Shown here piece by piece: positions 53,739 to 63,443 of a stretch of 64,000 bases of DNA (positions are counted from its first letter, which is position 1; each line of letters begins with the position of its first letter). The notes below the pieces were generated by a model. That model was not told the origin of the DNA, did not search any database, and saw only the letters and a program-made list of their open reading frames with translations. This DNA comes from CAVXNP01 sp963763305 (GTDB lineage: Bacteria; Pseudomonadota; Gammaproteobacteria; Xanthomonadales; Rhodanobacteraceae): contig CAVXNP010000001.1 of the NCBI GenBank assembly GCA_963763305.1, positions 1,922,001 to 1,986,000 on the forward strand, in the 5' to 3' direction. The translations under genes and the position numbers were made by a program.

Positions 53739-56687
53739 ATGAAATTCGTCCAGCACACGCTCGCGTCGTCGGTCCGGCTCGCGTTTTCACTCGGCGTGGC
53801 CTTTGCGGCCACTACGGCTTTTCCAGCCTTTGCGCAGGACAACTCCGGCGTGCAGGGCCAGGCGGCCAGCGGCGACCAGAACGACAACCCGCAGAAGAAG
53901 CCCGAGACCCTGCAGACCGTGGTGGTCACCGGCTCGCGTATCCGCAGCGTGGACGTGGAGACCCAGCAGCCGGTCTTCACCATGACCCAGGCCGACATCC
54001 AGAAAACCGGCCTGACCACCGTCGGCGACATCGTCCAGCACATGACCAGCATGGGCACGCCGGCGTTCAACAAGTCCACCGTGCTGGCCTCCAATTTCGA
54101 GCAGGGCGGCAGCTACGCCGACATGCGCAACCTTGGCGCCGAACGCGTGCTGGTGCTGGTCAACGGCAAGCGCTGGGTGACCGGCATCAATGGTTTCACC
54201 GACCTGTCCAACATTCCCAGTGCGCTGATCCAGCGGGTGGACGTGCTCAAGGACGGCGCCTCGTCGGTGTACGGCTCCGATGCGATCACCGGCGTACTCA
54301 ACTTCGTCCTCAATGACCAGTTCGAAGGGGCGCAGGCGAGCGCCTACTATGGCGAGAACCAGCGCGGCGATGGCCAGACCACGCAGTACGACTTCACTGT
54401 TGGCGGCCAGAACGACACCTCCTCGGTGATCTTCAACGCCAGCTACAACAAGCAGGACGTGGTGTGGGCGCGCGAACGTGCACTCACGCGCTACGGCTAC
54501 GGCCCGGACCACGCCGACGATGCGCTGGGCGTGGGTCCCTGGGGCTGGATCGTCTCGCCCGGCGGCGACCTGCTGGCGCACGATCACACCGGCACCGATT
54601 CGTTGGGCCTGGGCCAGGGCGCGGACTCGCGCAATCCGGCCAACTACCACCTGTACGAGGGCGATCCGACCGACCGCTTCAACTACACCTGGCAGGAAAT
54701 GCAGCGGATTCCGACCGAACTGAATTCGATCTTCACCCACGCCTCGCATGACCTGACCCAGAACATTTCGGTCAACGCGACCGCGATGTATGCCGACCGC
54801 CGCTCGACCACCCAGATCGCCGGCTACCCCCTGAACAGTTACGCGCAGCCGAATTCGCCGGTGTTCATCGACGCGGCCAACTACTACAACCCGTACCCGG
54901 GCAACGACCTGGAGTTCTATCGCCGCACCATCGAGCTGCCGCGCATCTCGCGCAACGATTTCAAGTCGTATCACCTGGACGGTGGCGTGCAGGGCTTCTT
55001 CGACTTCGGCGAACACGAGTGGAACTGGGATGTCGGCTTCAACTACAACCGCGGCGACGGAACCGTCAGCGGCTCGGGCAACATCAACCTGCTGGCATTG
55101 CGGCAGGCACTGGGGCCGTCGTTTCTCAATGCCGACGGGGTAGTGCAGTGCGGCACCCCGGCCGACCCGATTCCCCTGGGTACCAGCCTGTCCGCGGGCC
55201 AGTGCACGCCGGTCGACCTGATCGGCGGCCCCAGCGCCTCCACCGCCGAGGGGCTGCAGTACATCAATGCGCTGACCAAGGAGAACTACTCCAGCACCAT
55301 CCGCAGCTACACCGCCAACATCACCGGTGGGGTGTTCAACCTGCCTGCCGGCGAACTGGCCTTCGCCGCGGGCGTGGAGTCGCGCAGCGTCTCCGGCTAC
55401 GACCGTCCCGACCTGGCCAGCCAGTCGGGCCTGACCTCCGACCTGGCGGCCAACTCCACCAGCGGCCGCTACCGCGTCAACGAGGTGTACGTCGAACTGA
55501 ACGCGCCGCTGTTGAAGGACCTGCCGGGGGCGCAGTCGCTGTCCGTCGACGTGGCCAGCCGCTACTCGCACTACAGCAACTTCGGCGGCACCACCAACAA
55601 CAAGTACGGCTTCAAGTGGAAGCCGATCCAGGACCTGCTGGTGCGCGGCAACTACGCCGAAGGCTTCCGGGCGCCAACAGTCGGTGACCTGTTCGGCGGG
55701 GGCTCGCAGACCTTCGACACGTTCCTGGATCCCTGCGACAGCGTCTATGGCGCCGCCGCCAGCAACGCCGCGGTGGCCTCGCAGTGCGCCGCCCAGGGTC
55801 TGCCGGCCGGCTTTCGCCAGCTCGACCAGGGCGGACAGCCGATCACCAGCCCGGGCGGCACCCAGTCGGCCACCCCGTTCAACGCGGGTGCGGGCAACGC
55901 CACCCTGCAGCCGGAGACCGCGCGCACGCGCACCCTGGGCGTCGTCTACAGCCCGAGCTATGTCAGGGGCCTGGACGTGACCCTGGACTGGTATGGCATC
56001 CGTATCGAGAACCTGATCACCGCGATCGATGCGAACTACGTGCTCAACCAGTGCTACGTCAGCAACGCCGCCAACTACTGCGCAGCCTTCGGGCGTGACC
56101 CGGCCAGCGGCCAGATCGTCACTCTCAACCGCGGCAACGCCAACCTGGGCTATCGCAAGGCCGAGGGATACGACCTGGGCGTCAACTACCGCTTCCCGAT
56201 CACCGACTACGGCAATTTCGCAGCCCACCTGCAGGCGGCCTATGTGAGCAAGTACGAGTCGCAGAGCGCGCCGGGCGCGGTGGTGAGCGAGGGCGTGGGG
56301 ATCTACCCGGTCTACCGCACCCGTGCCAACCTCAGCCTGGACTGGAGCATGGGCGACTGGGGCGCCACCTGGACCACCCGCTACTACAGCGCCCTGAAGG
56401 ACTACTGCTACTCCGACGCCGAGTGCAACATGCCCGACTACACCAGCCCGAGCTGGGATGGCGGCACCGGTGCGCAGCGACGCGGGGCGACCGCCTTCAA
56501 CGACCTGCAACTGCGCTGGAGCGCCCCCTGGAACGCGGAGGTGGCCGTGGGCGCGAACAACATCTTCAACAAGAAACCTTCGCTGCTCTATTACGCCAAC
56601 TTCAACGGCTACAACAGCGCCTCGTCGATCGACCCGAACCTGGATCTGGACCGCTACTACTACGTCCGCTATACGCAGAAGTTCTGA
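53739..56687 (+). CDS. TonB-dependent outer-membrane receptor
   Basis: A 982-residue receptor. Signal peptide to about residue 33 (SLGVAFAATTAFPAFAQ). The TonB-box region is ETLQTVVVTGSRIRSVD, then a plug with the PVFTMTQADIQKTGLTTVGD, LVLVNGKRWVTG and RVDVLKDGASSVYGSDAITG motifs. The barrel ends in an aromatic YYVRYTQKF. The plug signature and Asn/Gly/Tyr-rich loops are of the type common in Xanthomonadales receptors for oligosaccharides, peptides or siderophores; no ligand can be named. ATG 53739 has GGAGG 9 bases upstream. Two Cys pairs lie in extracellular loops (for example LDPCDSVYGAAASNAAVASQC). It precedes the six-gene operon by 338 bases. Confidence 0.93.
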   Translation: MKFVQHTLASSVRLAFSLGVAFAATTAFPAFAQDNSGVQGQAASGDQNDNPQKKPETLQTVVVTGSRIRSVDVETQQPVFTMTQADIQKTGLTTVGDIVQHMTSMGTPAFNKSTVLASNFEQGGSYADMRNLGAERVLVLVNGKRWVTGINGFTDLSNIPSALIQRVDVLKDGASSVYGSDAITGVLNFVLNDQFEGAQASAYYGENQRGDGQTTQYDFTVGGQNDTSSVIFNASYNKQDVVWARERALTRYGYGPDHADDALGVGPWGWIVSPGGDLLAHDHTGTDSLGLGQGADSRNPANYHLYEGDPTDRFNYTWQEMQRIPTELNSIFTHASHDLTQNISVNATAMYADRRSTTQIAGYPLNSYAQPNSPVFIDAANYYNPYPGNDLEFYRRTIELPRISRNDFKSYHLDGGVQGFFDFGEHEWNWDVGFNYNRGDGTVSGSGNINLLALRQALGPSFLNADGVVQCGTPADPIPLGTSLSAGQCTPVDLIGGPSASTAEGLQYINALTKENYSSTIRSYTANITGGVFNLPAGELAFAAGVESRSVSGYDRPDLASQSGLTSDLAANSTSGRYRVNEVYVELNAPLLKDLPGAQSLSVDVASRYSHYSNFGGTTNNKYGFKWKPIQDLLVRGNYAEGFRAPTVGDLFGGGSQTFDTFLDPCDSVYGAAASNAAVASQCAAQGLPAGFRQLDQGGQPITSPGGTQSATPFNAGAGNATLQPETARTRTLGVVYSPSYVRGLDVTLDWYGIRIENLITAIDANYVLNQCYVSNAANYCAAFGRDPASGQIVTLNRGNANLGYRKAEGYDLGVNYRFPITDYGNFAAHLQAAYVSKYESQSAPGAVVSEGVGIYPVYRTRANLSLDWSMGDWGATWTTRYYSALKDYCYSDAECNMPDYTSPSWDGGTGAQRRGATAFNDLQLRWSAPWNAEVAVGANNIFNKKPSLLYYANFNGYNSASSIDPNLDLDRYYYVRYTQKF

Positions 56688-57025
56688 GCTCGCGTCCGTA
56701 CCCGTCGCGCCGGCCGGTTGTCGCCGGCGCGACGGCGTCCGGCGTTCGCCAGCAAGCGGCGTGCCTTGCCGCGCGGATCGCACAGGATTCACCCCTGCAT
56801 GACCGCGTCGGGCGCAGGGTGGTGACACCGTCGCAGCGCGGGCAGTTATGTGGGCGGGCGGTCCGCGTTGCCGCCTCCGCCGGTGCGCCCGTCGCGATCC
56901 CGGCGCGCATGCGTCCGGTCCTTTGACCTGCGCGCGCACCACAGCTTGCCCGTTCCGGCCACGCCAGCGTCGGTTCCGATGCTGCCCGCGGCGGCGTGCC
57001 AATTCCATTTCCGAAGGAGTCACAG
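56688..57025. other. gap between TonB receptor and the TPP-enzyme operon
   Basis: 338 bp without a gene. It holds the stem-loop at 56704-56733. From 56734 to 57008 there is no repeat or promoter I can recognise; AAGGAG at 57013 is the ribosome-binding site of the next gene. The operon promoter should lie in the last 150 bases. Confidence 0.5.
56704..56733 (+). terminator. stem-loop after TonB receptor gene
   Basis: GTCGCGCCGGC and GCCGGCGCGAC form a perfect 11-bp stem with an 8-base loop, 16 bases after the stop codon. No T run, so termination may be partial. Confidence 0.65.
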
Positions 57026-58825
57026 ATGAGCGAGACCGTCGGCGATTTCATCCTGCAGCGCCTCAGTGACTGGGGCATCCGCCGCGTATTCGGTTATCCC
57101 GGTGACGGCATCAACGGCATCATGGGCGCCATGGGCCGGGCAGCCGACCGCTTTGACTACGTACGTGTGCGGCACGAGGAAATGGCCGCGTTCATGGCCG
57201 GTGGCCACGCCAAGTTTACCGGCGAGATCGGCGTGTGCTTCGCCACCTCCGGACCCGGCGCGATCCACCTGCTGAATGGGTTGTACGACGCCAAGATGGA
57301 CCACATGCCGGTGCTGGCGATCGTCGGCCAGCAGGCGCGCACCGCGCTGGGCAGCGACTACCAGCAGGAGGTCGACCTGCAGACGCTGTTCAAGGACGTG
57401 GCCAGCTACGTCGAGACGGTGGTGGCGCCGGCGCAGGTGCGCCACGTGATCGACCGGGCGGTGCGCATCGCCGCCGCCGAACGTGCGGTGACCTGCGTGA
57501 TCGTGCCCAACGACCTGCAGGAAATGCCGGCGGTGAAAAGCCCGCCGCGCAAGCACGGCGACGTCTACTCCGGAGTGGGCTATGCCAACCCCCGTCCGGT
57601 CCCGGACAACGAGGTGGTCCAGCGTGCCGCCGAGGTGCTCAATGCCGGGCGCAAGCCGGCGATCCTGATCGGCGCCGGTGCACTCGGCGCCGCCGAGCAG
57701 GTCAAGGCGGTGGCCGAGCGGCTGGGTGCCGGCGTGGCCAAGGCGCTGTTGGGCAAGGCCGCGCTGCCGGACGATCTGCCCTACGTGACCGGCTCGATCG
57801 GGCTGCTCGGCACCAAGCCCAGCTGGGACATGATGAACAACTGCGACACCCTGCTGATGATCGGCACCACCTTCCCCTATTCGGAGTTCCTGCCGGCGGA
57901 CGGCCAGGCACGCGCGGTGCAGATCGACATCCACCCACGCAACGTGTCGATGCGCTACCCGACCGAGGTCAACCTGATCGGCGACAGCGCCGAGGTACTG
58001 GCACGCCTGCTGCCGCTGCTGGAGAACAAGGACAACCCGGACTGGCGCGAGCGGATCGAGCTGGATGTACGCAAGTGGTGGCGTGATGTCGAAGCCAAGG
58101 CGATGCAGCCGGCCGACCCGATCAACCCGGAACGGATCTTCTGGGAGATGTCGCCGTTGCTGCCCGACCACGCCATCCTCTGCGGCGACTGCGGCTCGCA
58201 CACCAACTGGTACGCGCGCGACGTGAAGATCCGTCAGGGCATGATGGCATCGCTGTCGGGCAAGCTGGCCACCATGGGCAGCGGCATGCCCTACGCGATC
58301 GCGGCCAAGATGGCCTACCCGCAGCGACCGGTGGTGGCGATGGTCGGCGACGGCGCCATGCAGATGAACGGCAACGCCGAACTGATTACCGTGAAGGAGT
58401 ACTGGAAGCACTGGAGCAATCCGTGCTTCGTGGTACTGGTGCTGCACAACGGCGATCTCAACCAGGTCACCTGGGAACAGCGCGTACTGGCCGGCGACCC
58501 GAAGTTCGAGGCGGCGCAGAACGTGGAGGATTTCCCGTATGCGCGCTACGGCGAAATGCTCGGCTTCAAGGGCATCCGCGTGGACAGGCCGGAGGATCTG
58601 GCGCAGGCCTGGCGCGAGGCGTTCGCCGCCGATCGGCCGGTGGTGCTGGAGGTGATCGGCGATCCGGACGTGCCGCCGCTGCCGCCACACATCACCTGGA
58701 AGCAGGCCAAGGCGTACATGACGGCACTGGCCAAGGGCGATCCGGACGAGGCGGGTATCATCACGCAGAGCCTGCGCCAGGTGCTCTCCGGGGTACTGCC
58801 GCACGGAGACCGGGAGCAGCGGTGA
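57026..58825 (+). CDS. thiamine-pyrophosphate enzyme, pyruvate-oxidase/acetolactate-synthase-like
   Basis: A 599-residue TPP-dependent enzyme. N-terminal domain: FGYPGDGINGIMGAMGRA and RHEEMAAFMAGGHAKFTG with the catalytic Glu, GVCFATSGPGAIHLLNGLYD. Middle domain: KPAILIGAGALGAAEQVKAV. C-terminal PP domain: MGSGMPYAIAAKMAYPQRPV and VGDGAMQMNGNAELITVKEY with the GDG...N metal motif (N at the HNGDLN). Members decarboxylate 2-keto acids, giving acids, acetoin or aldehydes. Closest type is the PoxB-like group; a substrate cannot be named. AAGGAG precedes ATG 57026. First gene of a six-gene operon, overlapping the next by 4 bases. Confidence 0.9.
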   Translation: MSETVGDFILQRLSDWGIRRVFGYPGDGINGIMGAMGRAADRFDYVRVRHEEMAAFMAGGHAKFTGEIGVCFATSGPGAIHLLNGLYDAKMDHMPVLAIVGQQARTALGSDYQQEVDLQTLFKDVASYVETVVAPAQVRHVIDRAVRIAAAERAVTCVIVPNDLQEMPAVKSPPRKHGDVYSGVGYANPRPVPDNEVVQRAAEVLNAGRKPAILIGAGALGAAEQVKAVAERLGAGVAKALLGKAALPDDLPYVTGSIGLLGTKPSWDMMNNCDTLLMIGTTFPYSEFLPADGQARAVQIDIHPRNVSMRYPTEVNLIGDSAEVLARLLPLLENKDNPDWRERIELDVRKWWRDVEAKAMQPADPINPERIFWEMSPLLPDHAILCGDCGSHTNWYARDVKIRQGMMASLSGKLATMGSGMPYAIAAKMAYPQRPVVAMVGDGAMQMNGNAELITVKEYWKHWSNPCFVVLVLHNGDLNQVTWEQRVLAGDPKFEAAQNVEDFPYARYGEMLGFKGIRVDRPEDLAQAWREAFAADRPVVLEVIGDPDVPPLPPHITWKQAKAYMTALAKGDPDEAGIITQSLRQVLSGVLPHGDREQR

Positions 58826-59922
58826 GCGCGGCGGTCCGCATCGAACGGGTGCAGGCGCAGGCCTACCGGGTGCCGACCGACAGCCCGGAGGCCGACGGCA
58901 CCGCGCAGTGGTGCTCCACCACGATCGTGCTGGCATGGGTGCACGCCGGCGGACAGGTCGGCATCGGCTACACCTACACCCATCGCGATGCCGCGCAACT
59001 GATCGACGGGCCGCTGGCCGAGTGCCTGTCGGGCCAGCCCGCGGACGACATACCGGCACTGTGGGTCGCCATGAACCAGCGGCTGCGCAACATCGGCCGC
59101 CCTGGAATCGGGCTGATGGCCATCGCGGCCCTGGATCATGCCCTGTGGGATCTCAAGGGCAAGCTGCACGGGCTCTCCGTGGTTCGGCTGCTGGGGCGCG
59201 CGCGTGAGCGGGTCCCGGCCTACGGCAGTGGAGGCTTCACCTCCTACAGCATCGGGCATCTGCAGCGGCAACTGGCCGGGTGGGTGGACGATGGCTTGAC
59301 CAGGGTCAAAATGAAGGTCGGGAGCGAGCCGACCGAGGATCCCGGGCGGGTGCGTGCCGCACGGGAGGCGATCGGGTCGCAGCCGGCGCTGATGGTCGAC
59401 GGCAACGGTGCCTATGGCGTCAAGCAGGCGCTGGCCCTGGCCGAGGAATTTGCCGGGCAGGGCGTGTGCTGGTTCGAGGAACCGGTGTCCTCCGACGACC
59501 TGGAGGGGCTGGCGCTGGTGCGCGAGCGGGCCCCGGCGGGGATCGACATCGCTGCCGGCGAGTACGGCTGGGACGTCTGGTACTTCCGCCACATGCTCGA
59601 TGCCGGCGCAGTCGACGTGTTGCAGGTCGACAGCACCCGCTGCGGCGGCTTCACCGGGTTCATGCAGGCGGCCAGCGTGGCCCAGAGCCATGGGCTGGCC
59701 GTGTCGGCGCACTGCGCGCCGGCGTTGCACGCGCATATCGGGGCGGTGGTCCCGTCGCTGGCGCACGTGGAGTACTTCCACGATCACGTGCGCATCGAGT
59801 CGATCTTCTTCGAAGGCGTGCCGGCCCTGCAGGACGGCTGCCTGGTGGTGGACGCGGACCGCCCCGGGCTGGGCCTGGCGCTGCGCCAGGCCGATGCCGA
59901 CCGCTATCGCATCACCACCTGA
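58822..59922 (+). CDS. enolase-superfamily (mandelate racemase/muconate lactonizing) enzyme
   Basis: A 366-residue Mg-dependent enzyme. Seen: LMAIAALDHALWDLKGKLHG (superfamily helix), the KxK acid/base pair in TRVKMKVGSEPTEDP, metal ligands Asp in LMVDGNGAYGVK, Glu in WFEEPVSSDDLEG and Glu in IAAGEYGWD, followed by VDVLQVDSTRCGGFTGFM and the SAHCAPALHAHIG loop, whose His could serve as the other base. These enzymes abstract the alpha proton of a carboxylic acid: racemisation, or dehydration of sugar acids to 2-keto-3-deoxy acids. The latter product type suits the neighbouring TPP and oxidase enzymes. GTG 58822 overlaps the previous stop. Confidence 0.9.
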   Translation: MSAAVRIERVQAQAYRVPTDSPEADGTAQWCSTTIVLAWVHAGGQVGIGYTYTHRDAAQLIDGPLAECLSGQPADDIPALWVAMNQRLRNIGRPGIGLMAIAALDHALWDLKGKLHGLSVVRLLGRARERVPAYGSGGFTSYSIGHLQRQLAGWVDDGLTRVKMKVGSEPTEDPGRVRAAREAIGSQPALMVDGNGAYGVKQALALAEEFAGQGVCWFEEPVSSDDLEGLALVRERAPAGIDIAAGEYGWDVWYFRHMLDAGAVDVLQVDSTRCGGFTGFMQAASVAQSHGLAVSAHCAPALHAHIGAVVPSLAHVEYFHDHVRIESIFFEGVPALQDGCLVVDADRPGLGLALRQADADRYRITT

Positions 59923-59932
59923 GGAGGAGCCG

Positions 59933-62900
59933 ATGCCCGTCGAAAGTCAGCCACTGGCGCCGCCGCGTCACCGTCGCCCACCCACCTCCCGGCGTTCGGA
60001 CATCGACGCGGCCCGCGCGCAGGCGCTGGCCGATGCACTTGCCCGGCACCTGCAGGGCGAGGTGGGCTTCGATGACGGCAGCCGCGCGCTGTATGCCACC
60101 GATGCCTCGCTGTACCGCGAGGTGCCGATCGGCGTGGTACGCCCGCGCTCGGTGGAGGACGTGCTCGAAACCCTGCGCCTGTGTCGCGAGCACGGCGCGC
60201 CCCTGCTCAATCGCGGCGGCGGCACCAGCCTGGCCGGGCAATGCTGCAACACCGCCGTGGTGATGGATTTCTCGCGCCACCTCACGCAGATCCTGGCGCT
60301 GGACCCGCAGGCCCGGCTGGCCCGGGTCGAACCCGGCTGCGTGCTCGATCACCTGCGCGACGAGGCGGAGAAGCACCACCTTACTTTCGGACCGGATCCG
60401 GCCACCCACGCGCACAACACGCTTGGCGGCATGGTTGGCAACAACTCCTGCGGCGTGCATTCGGTGATGGCCGGGCGCACCGCCGACAACGTGCATACGC
60501 TCGATATCGTGACTTACGACGGCGTGCGCATGCGGGTCGGGCCGACCAGCGAGGAGGAGCTGGAACGGATCATCCGCGGCGGCGGACGCCGCGGCGACAT
60601 CTACGCCGGGCTGAAGCGAATCCGCGACCGCTACGGCGACCTGATCCGACAGCGCTACCCGAAGATCCCGCGGCGCGTATCCGGCTACAACCTGGACGAA
60701 CTGCTGCCGGAGAACGGCTTCAACGTGGCGCGCGCGCTGGTCGGCAGCGAAGGCACCTGCGTCACCGTGCTGGAGGCCGAGCTGCAACTGGTGCCCAGCC
60801 CGCCGGTGCGCACGCTGGTGGTGTTCGGCTATCCGGACGTCTATGCGGCCGGCGACCACGTGCCGCAGATCCTGCAATACGGCCCGGTCGCGATGGAAGG
60901 GGTGGATCACCACCTCACCGCCGACATGGAGCACAAGCACATGCACCCGGAGGACCGTGCGCTGCTGCCGCCCGGGCGTGGCTGGCTGATCGTGGAGTTC
61001 GGCGGCGACACCCGCGAGCAGGCCGACGCCAACGCGCGCCAGGCGATGCACGCGATCAGCCAGGCCGACCACCCGCCGAGCATGAAACTGTTCGACGACA
61101 AGCAGGAGGAGGCGCGGCTGTGGGCGATCCGCGAGTCGGGCCTGGGCGCCACCGCGCGCGTGCCCGGGCAGCCCGATACCCACCCGGGCTGGGAGGACGC
61201 CGCGGTGCCGCCGGACCGGGTGGGCGCCTATCTGCGCGACTTCCGCCGGTTGCTGGACAAGTACGACTACGACTGCGCCCTGTACGGGCATTTCGGCGAC
61301 GGCTGCATCCATTGCCGGATCGATTTCGACCTGGCCACCCCCGAGGGCGTGGCGCAATGGAAGGCGTTCATGGACGAGGCCTCCGACCTGGTGCTGCGCT
61401 ACGGCGGCTCGCTGTCCGGCGAGCACGGCGACGGCCAGGTCCGCGCGTCGCTGTTGCCGAAGATGTTCGGTCCGGAACTGATGCAGGCGTTCGGCGAGTT
61501 CAAGGCGCTGTGGGATCCGCAGGGGCGAATGAACCCGGGCAAGGTGGTCGACCCGTATCCGATGGACGCCGACCTGCGCGACGGGCCCGGCTACGAGCCG
61601 CCGAAGCTGGCGACCGAGTTCACCTACGCCCAGGACGGCATGAGCTTCGCCCAGGCCGCGCGGCGCTGCGTCGGGGTGGGCAACTGCCGCAACCAGCACG
61701 GCGGGGTGATGTGTCCCAGCTACCGCGCCACCCAGGAGGAAAAATGGAGCACCCGCGGACGCGCCCGGCTGCTGTTCGAGATGGTCGAGGGCGACCCGCT
61801 GAAGGACCGCTGGAAGAACAGCGCGGTGCACGAGGCGCTGGATATGTGCCTGGCCTGCAAGGGCTGCAAGCGTGACTGTCCGGTCAGCGTCGACATGGCC
61901 ACCTACAAGGCCGAATTCATGTCGCACTACTACCGCGGCAAGCTGCGTCCGCGCGAAGCGTACTCGATGGGGCTGATCTTCTGGTGGGCGCGACTGGCCT
62001 CGCATGTACCCTGGCTGGCCAACGCCTGCCTGCAGACTCCGGGACTGGCGCGGCTGTTCAAGTGGATCGGCGGCATCGCCAGCCAGCGGCAGATGCCGCG
62101 TTTCGCCTCGCCCACCTTCCGCGAGTGGTTCGCCCAGCGCGCGACCGAGGATCCGCGCGCCGGAGGCGGCCCCGAAAGCGCCCAGGAGGTGGTGCTGTGG
62201 CCGGATACCTTCAACAACTACCTGCACCCGCAGCCATTGCAGGATGCCGTGGTAGTGCTCGAGGCGGCCGGCTACCGGGTCCACGTGCCGCGCAAGCCGC
62301 TGTGCTGCGGCCGACCGCTGTACGCCGAGGGCATGCTCGACCTGGCGCGCCACCAGTTGGCCGACAGCATGGATGCGCTGGCCGACAGCATCGATCGCGG
62401 TATCCCGGTGGTCGGGCTGGAGCCTTCCTGCGTGGCCAGTTTCCGCGACGAGCTGCCGTCGCTGTTCCTTGGCGACGAGCGCGCGCACTGGCTGGCGCGC
62501 AACACGTTCATGCTGAGCGAGTTCCTCGAACGCGGCGGCTACCAGCCACCGCCACTCAGGCGCAAGGCGCTGGTGCACGCGCACTGCCATCACCATTCAG
62601 TGATCGGCATGCGCGCGGAAAAGCGGCTGCTGGACAAGCTGGGCCTGGACTACACCCTGCTCGACGATGGCTGCTGCGGCATGGCCGGCTCGTTCGGTTT
62701 CAGCGCGCGCCATGTAGACGTGTCCAAAAAGATCGCCGAGCACGGCCTGTTGCCGGCGGTGCGCGCCGCGCATCCGGAGACCCTGGTCATCACCAACGGC
62801 TTCAGCTGCCGCCAGCAGATCGAGCAAGGTACCGGGCGGCAGACGCTGGACCTGTCGCAGGTGCTGGCGATGGCCCTGCGCGAGAACGGACCGAACCTGG

Positions 62901-62965
62901 AGCAGGTGGCGCTGGCGCCGCCGGACACCACGCACACGGACGGCACCCGGATGCTTCGCAACTGA
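59933..62965 (+). CDS. FAD/Fe-S dehydrogenase fusion of the YdiJ/D-2-hydroxyacid type
   Basis: A 1010-residue, four-module protein. Residues ~60-290: FAD-binding PCMH domain (RPRSVEDVLETLRLCREHGA, NRGGGTSLAGQ, NTLGGMVGNNSCGVHSVMAG). Residues ~290-560: FAD oxidase C-terminal domain, with YGHFGDGCIHCRIDFDLATP, GGSLSGEHGDGQVRASLLPK and LWDPQGRMNPGKVVDPY. Residues ~590-660: two 4Fe-4S motifs (CVGVGNCRNQHGGVMCPSYR; CLACKGCKRDCPV). Residues ~750-990: CCG domains (RKPLCCGRPLYAEGM, DDGCCGMAGSFGF). Relatives oxidise D-lactate, glycolate or D-2-hydroxyglutarate. GGAGGAG sits before ATG 59933. Confidence 0.9.
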   Translation: MPVESQPLAPPRHRRPPTSRRSDIDAARAQALADALARHLQGEVGFDDGSRALYATDASLYREVPIGVVRPRSVEDVLETLRLCREHGAPLLNRGGGTSLAGQCCNTAVVMDFSRHLTQILALDPQARLARVEPGCVLDHLRDEAEKHHLTFGPDPATHAHNTLGGMVGNNSCGVHSVMAGRTADNVHTLDIVTYDGVRMRVGPTSEEELERIIRGGGRRGDIYAGLKRIRDRYGDLIRQRYPKIPRRVSGYNLDELLPENGFNVARALVGSEGTCVTVLEAELQLVPSPPVRTLVVFGYPDVYAAGDHVPQILQYGPVAMEGVDHHLTADMEHKHMHPEDRALLPPGRGWLIVEFGGDTREQADANARQAMHAISQADHPPSMKLFDDKQEEARLWAIRESGLGATARVPGQPDTHPGWEDAAVPPDRVGAYLRDFRRLLDKYDYDCALYGHFGDGCIHCRIDFDLATPEGVAQWKAFMDEASDLVLRYGGSLSGEHGDGQVRASLLPKMFGPELMQAFGEFKALWDPQGRMNPGKVVDPYPMDADLRDGPGYEPPKLATEFTYAQDGMSFAQAARRCVGVGNCRNQHGGVMCPSYRATQEEKWSTRGRARLLFEMVEGDPLKDRWKNSAVHEALDMCLACKGCKRDCPVSVDMATYKAEFMSHYYRGKLRPREAYSMGLIFWWARLASHVPWLANACLQTPGLARLFKWIGGIASQRQMPRFASPTFREWFAQRATEDPRAGGGPESAQEVVLWPDTFNNYLHPQPLQDAVVVLEAAGYRVHVPRKPLCCGRPLYAEGMLDLARHQLADSMDALADSIDRGIPVVGLEPSCVASFRDELPSLFLGDERAHWLARNTFMLSEFLERGGYQPPPLRRKALVHAHCHHHSVIGMRAEKRLLDKLGLDYTLLDDGCCGMAGSFGFSARHVDVSKKIAEHGLLPAVRAAHPETLVITNGFSCRQQIEQGTGRQTLDLSQVLAMALRENGPNLEQVALAPPDTTHTDGTRMLRN

Positions 62966-62996
62966 CGGGCGCGCGGCATGCGCGCAGGAGGAAAGA

Positions 62997-63443
62997 GTGG
63001 ATTACCAGCTGTTGGACAATGACGGCAGCCGCACCTGGGCGGTGGTGCTCGACCGCGGCGACGAGGTGAACGCCTGCCTGCTCGCCTTCGCCAGGCAGAT
63101 GCAACTGGATGCGGCCCATTTCACCGCCATCGGCGCGTTCGAGCGGGCCGTGCTCGGCTACTTCCAGTGGGAGCAGAAGAGCTACCGGCACAACCGGGTC
63201 GATGACCAGGTCGAGGTGGTGTCGCTGGTTGGCGACATCGCCCTGAAGGACGACCAGCCCAAGGTGCACATGCACGTGGTGCTGGGCACGGCCGACGGCA
63301 GCGCGCTGGGCGGGCACCTGATGGAGGGGCACGTGCGCCCGACCCTGGAAGTGATGCTCAGCGAAACACCGGCGCACCTGCGGCGCCGACACGATCCGGC
63401 CTCCGGGCTGGCCCTGATTCAACCACGCAAGGAGTTCCCATGA
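62997..63443 (+). CDS. PPC/DUF296-domain protein
   Basis: A 148-residue single-domain protein of the PPC (plants and prokaryotes conserved) or DUF296 family. Seen: WAVVLDRGDEVNACLLAFAR, HFTAIGAFERAVLGYFQWEQ, VVSLVGDIALKDDQPKVHMH and the VVLGTADGSALGGHLMEGHV motif with clustered histidines that can bind a metal. In plants the domain is part of AT-hook DNA-binding proteins; in bacteria the stand-alone form is of unclear function. Start GTG 62997 after GGAGG. It overlaps the next gene by 4 bases (ATGA). Confidence 0.88.
   Translation: MDYQLLDNDGSRTWAVVLDRGDEVNACLLAFARQMQLDAAHFTAIGAFERAVLGYFQWEQKSYRHNRVDDQVEVVSLVGDIALKDDQPKVHMHVVLGTADGSALGGHLMEGHVRPTLEVMLSETPAHLRRRHDPASGLALIQPRKEFP

Noticed and set aside
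53787..57023. Long open frame antisense to the TonB receptor and beyond (over 1000 codons)
   Set aside because: It has no domain, is full of Arg/Gly/Val/His as expected from the reverse complement of a GC-rich gene, and opposes a clearly coding receptor.
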